From positions 496,001 through 560,000 of the forward strand of contig NZ_CP133091.1 of NCBI RefSeq assembly GCF_030908385.1: a stretch of 64,000 nt of DNA. Direction: 5' to 3'. Origin of the DNA: Mangrovimonas sp. YM274. GTDB taxonomy: Bacteria > Bacteroidota > Bacteroidia > Flavobacteriales > Flavobacteriaceae. Positions 62,410 to 64,000 of this stretch are shown here, one piece after another. The position numbers were made by a program, and so were the translations under genes. The notes under the pieces were generated by a model. It saw nothing but the letters and a program-made list of their open reading frames with translations. It searched no databases and was not told where the DNA came from. The first letter of the stretch is position 1. Each line of letters begins with the position of its first letter.

Positions 62410-63273
62410 ATGTTTTGTTGTCACGTGAGAATTTATTACAAATCCAGTGAGTTAAAAAGCACTGTCGAAGAATTAAAATCCCAAGGAAGAAGCATTGGAT
62501 TGGTGCCTACCATGGGAGCTCTGCATCAAGGACACCTGTCCTTAACCAAGCAGGCAATGGACGAAAATGATGCCGTAGTGGTCAGCATTTTCGTGAACCC
62601 TACCCAATTTAATAATCCGGAAGATCTTGAAAAATATCCAAGAATGCTGGAAACGGATGTTGAGTGTTTGAAGGAACTTAGTGAGGATATCATGGTATTT
62701 GCGCCTTCTGTGGAGGATATCTATGGAACCGAGGTGACTTCAACCGCTTTTTCTTACGATGGATTGGAGCACGAAATGGAAGGGCGTTTTAGGAACGGAC
62801 ATTTTGACGGAGTTGGAACCATTGTAAAACGTTTGTTTGAAATTGGACAGCCCGATAAAGCTTATTTTGGAGAAAAGGATTTTCAGCAGTTGATGATCAT
62901 TAAAAAGTTGGTTGAGAAATACGAGATTCCAGTAAATGTTATAGGTTGTCCCATTTACAGGGAAGCTGATGGTTTGGCAATGAGCTCTAGAAACATTCGA
63001 TTGACACCTGCTCACAGAGAGGCTGCGCCCTTTATCTACAAAACGCTGCAGACTGCCAAAAAGAAGTTTGGCACAGAAAGTGCTAAGGCAGTTACCGAAT
63101 GGGTTGAAAACGAATTTGCGTCTAATGAATTATTGGAACTGGAATATTTCATTATTGCAGATGAGCAAACCCTAAAGACGATTACAGAAAAAACTAATAC
63201 AAATTCATATCGCGGTTTTATCGCTGTATATGCGGGTGATGTTAGGCTTATAGATAACATTGCTTTAAATTAA
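62410..63273 (+). CDS. panC: Pantothenate synthetase
   Basis: 287 residues as drawn from the ATG at 62410. The GTG at 62425 (MRIYYKSSELKS) may be the real start, because the −7 box lies only 10 nt before the ATG. PanC motifs are clear: LVPTMGALHQGHLSL, FVNPTQF, and FGEKDFQQLMII. It joins pantoate and beta-alanine with ATP. panD, which makes beta-alanine, follows 12 nt later, so the operon covers both branches of pantothenate synthesis. Confidence 0.97.
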   Translation: MFCCHVRIYYKSSELKSTVEELKSQGRSIGLVPTMGALHQGHLSLTKQAMDENDAVVVSIFVNPTQFNNPEDLEKYPRMLETDVECLKELSEDIMVFAPSVEDIYGTEVTSTAFSYDGLEHEMEGRFRNGHFDGVGTIVKRLFEIGQPDKAYFGEKDFQQLMIIKKLVEKYEIPVNVIGCPIYREADGLAMSSRNIRLTPAHREAAPFIYKTLQTAKKKFGTESAKAVTEWVENEFASNELLELEYFIIADEQTLKTITEKTNTNSYRGFIAVYAGDVRLIDNIALN

Positions 63274-63285
63274 TATTTTTGCCTC

Positions 63286-63636
63286 ATGCAAATTCAAGTA
63301 GTAAAATCTAAGATTCATAGAGTTAAATGTACAGGTGCAGATCTTAATTACATTGGTAGTATTACCATTGACGAAGATCTTATGGATGCCGCTAATATTA
63401 TTCAAGGAGAGAAAGTTCAGATTGTGAATAACGATAACGGCGAGCGATTGGAAACTTATGTAATTCCTGGACCTCGTAACAGTGGTGAAATTACCTTAAA
63501 TGGAGCAGCTGCTCGTAAGGTGGCTGTTGGTGATACGTTGATTTTGATCACTTATGCCTTTATGGATATTGAAGAGGCTAAGACCTTCAAGCCCGCATTG
63601 GTGTTTCCCAACGAAGCTAATAACTTGTTAAACTAA
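63286..63636 (+). CDS. panD: Aspartate 1-decarboxylase
   Basis: 116 residues. The self-processing site Gly24-Ser25 (YIGSITID) yields the pyruvoyl cofactor, and further active-site parts ([23 protein letters not shown]) are intact. It makes beta-alanine from aspartate for PanC. It lies between panC and the UPF0104 gene in one operon. Confidence 0.98.
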   Translation: MQIQVVKSKIHRVKCTGADLNYIGSITIDEDLMDAANIIQGEKVQIVNNDNGERLETYVIPGPRNSGEITLNGAAARKVAVGDTLILITYAFMDIEEAKTFKPALVFPNEANNLLN

Positions 63637-63645
63637 ATCCCGAGA

Positions 63646-64000
63646 TTGAATTCGAAGCTTAAAACCATCCTTAAATTAGCACTGCCATTATTGTTGGGTG
63701 TTGTTTTAGTATGGTATTCGCTGTCCAAAATTTCAATAGGGGAACTAATCTCACATTTTAAAAAGGCAAACTATTTTTGGATTGCCTTAGGAATTATTTT
63801 TGGGTTTTTTAGCCACTTGTCAAGGGCCTATCGTTGGAAGTTTTTGCTGGAACCATTGGGGTACCACCCCAAAATGCCTAATCGATTGATGGCTGTCTTT
63901 GCGGGTTACTTGGTGAATTTTACCATTCCAAGGGCAGGCGAAGTAACAAGGGCTACGGTACTTACCAATTATGAAAGCGTGCCTTTTGAAAAGGGGTTTG
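63646..64000 (+). CDS. UPF0104/lysylphosphatidylglycerol-synthase-like membrane protein (partial)
   Basis: Open to the window edge, 118 codons visible. I place the start at the TTG at 63646, 9 nt after the panD stop; no ATG precedes it in frame nearby. Hydrophobic segments (LALPLLLGVVLVWYSL, IALGIIFGFFSHLSRAYRW) and the conserved VNFTIPRAGEVTRA are typical of the family that includes the membrane part of MprF. Its substrate here is unknown. It continues the panC-panD operon. Confidence 0.85.
   Translation, partial: MNSKLKTILKLALPLLLGVVLVWYSLSKISIGELISHFKKANYFWIALGIIFGFFSHLSRAYRWKFLLEPLGYHPKMPNRLMAVFAGYLVNFTIPRAGEVTRATVLTNYESVPFEKGF

Overview
The window looks like chromosomal DNA of a marine-type member of the Flavobacteriaceae (Bacteroidota). 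The evidence is low GC, promoter −7 boxes of the form TAnnTTTG, lipoproteins with acidic residues just after the lipid cysteine, TonB-dependent receptors, type IX secretion (T9SS) C-terminal sorting domains, a porZ-recO pair, and lineage-typical families (DUF4270, DUF6646-like, THC0290_0291-like, YozG/DUF2975). I saw no tRNA, rRNA, CRISPR array, prophage or transposase gene.

Layout. 1-5.2 kb: a partial M28 metallopeptidase, a CBS-pair protein, small membrane and zinc-ribbon proteins, a spermidine-synthase-like methyltransferase and a short SSB behind 10-bp-phased repeats. 5.2-11.6 kb: a large MG2/plug-like secreted protein, a Cys/Lys-rich small protein, ferritin, a DMT exporter and tex. 11.67-15.64 kb: a roughly 4-kb insert between two 152-bp direct copies of the tex 5' end. 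It carries a small coupled ORF, a fusion of AlkP-type phosphohydrolase, TPR and sulfotransferase-like domains, and a T9SS cargo protein. 15.6-25.8 kb: an outer-membrane protein whose gene was ancestrally next to tex, a META lipoprotein, a methyltransferase, metG, an LD-carboxypeptidase, a palindromic intergenic repeat cluster and an S9 peptidase. 25.8-35.6 kb: yraN, the yicC-gmk-nadD operon, a thioesterase, a second DMT exporter, an Spx/ArsC-like protein, DinB-like, a Na+/H+ antiporter and a trans-sulfuration enzyme (metB-like). 35.8-45.5 kb: gdhA, porZ-recO, a 1478-residue T9SS adhesin-like protein and recX. 46-51 kb: a JmjC/cupin oxygenase and a TonB receptor divergent from a MocR-type regulator that has lost its PLP lysine, then a DUF2975/HTH pair. 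51.3-64 kb: atpD-atpC, a TonB receptor/SGNH lipoprotein operon, an operon of a GlgA-like protein, DUF4270 and glmS, and divergently panC-panD plus a partial UPF0104 membrane protein.

Most of the window is ordinary core genome: ATP synthase, aminoacylation, amino-sugar, pantothenate and nitrogen metabolism, and DNA repair. Three things stand out. First is the tex-repeat-bounded insert with its fusion enzyme. Second is the MocR regulator with Gln in place of the Schiff-base Lys, next to a possible shared operator. Third are two uncharacterised repeat structures (23.46-23.71 kb and 4.68-4.72 kb). Functions are assigned by reading motifs, without database searches.
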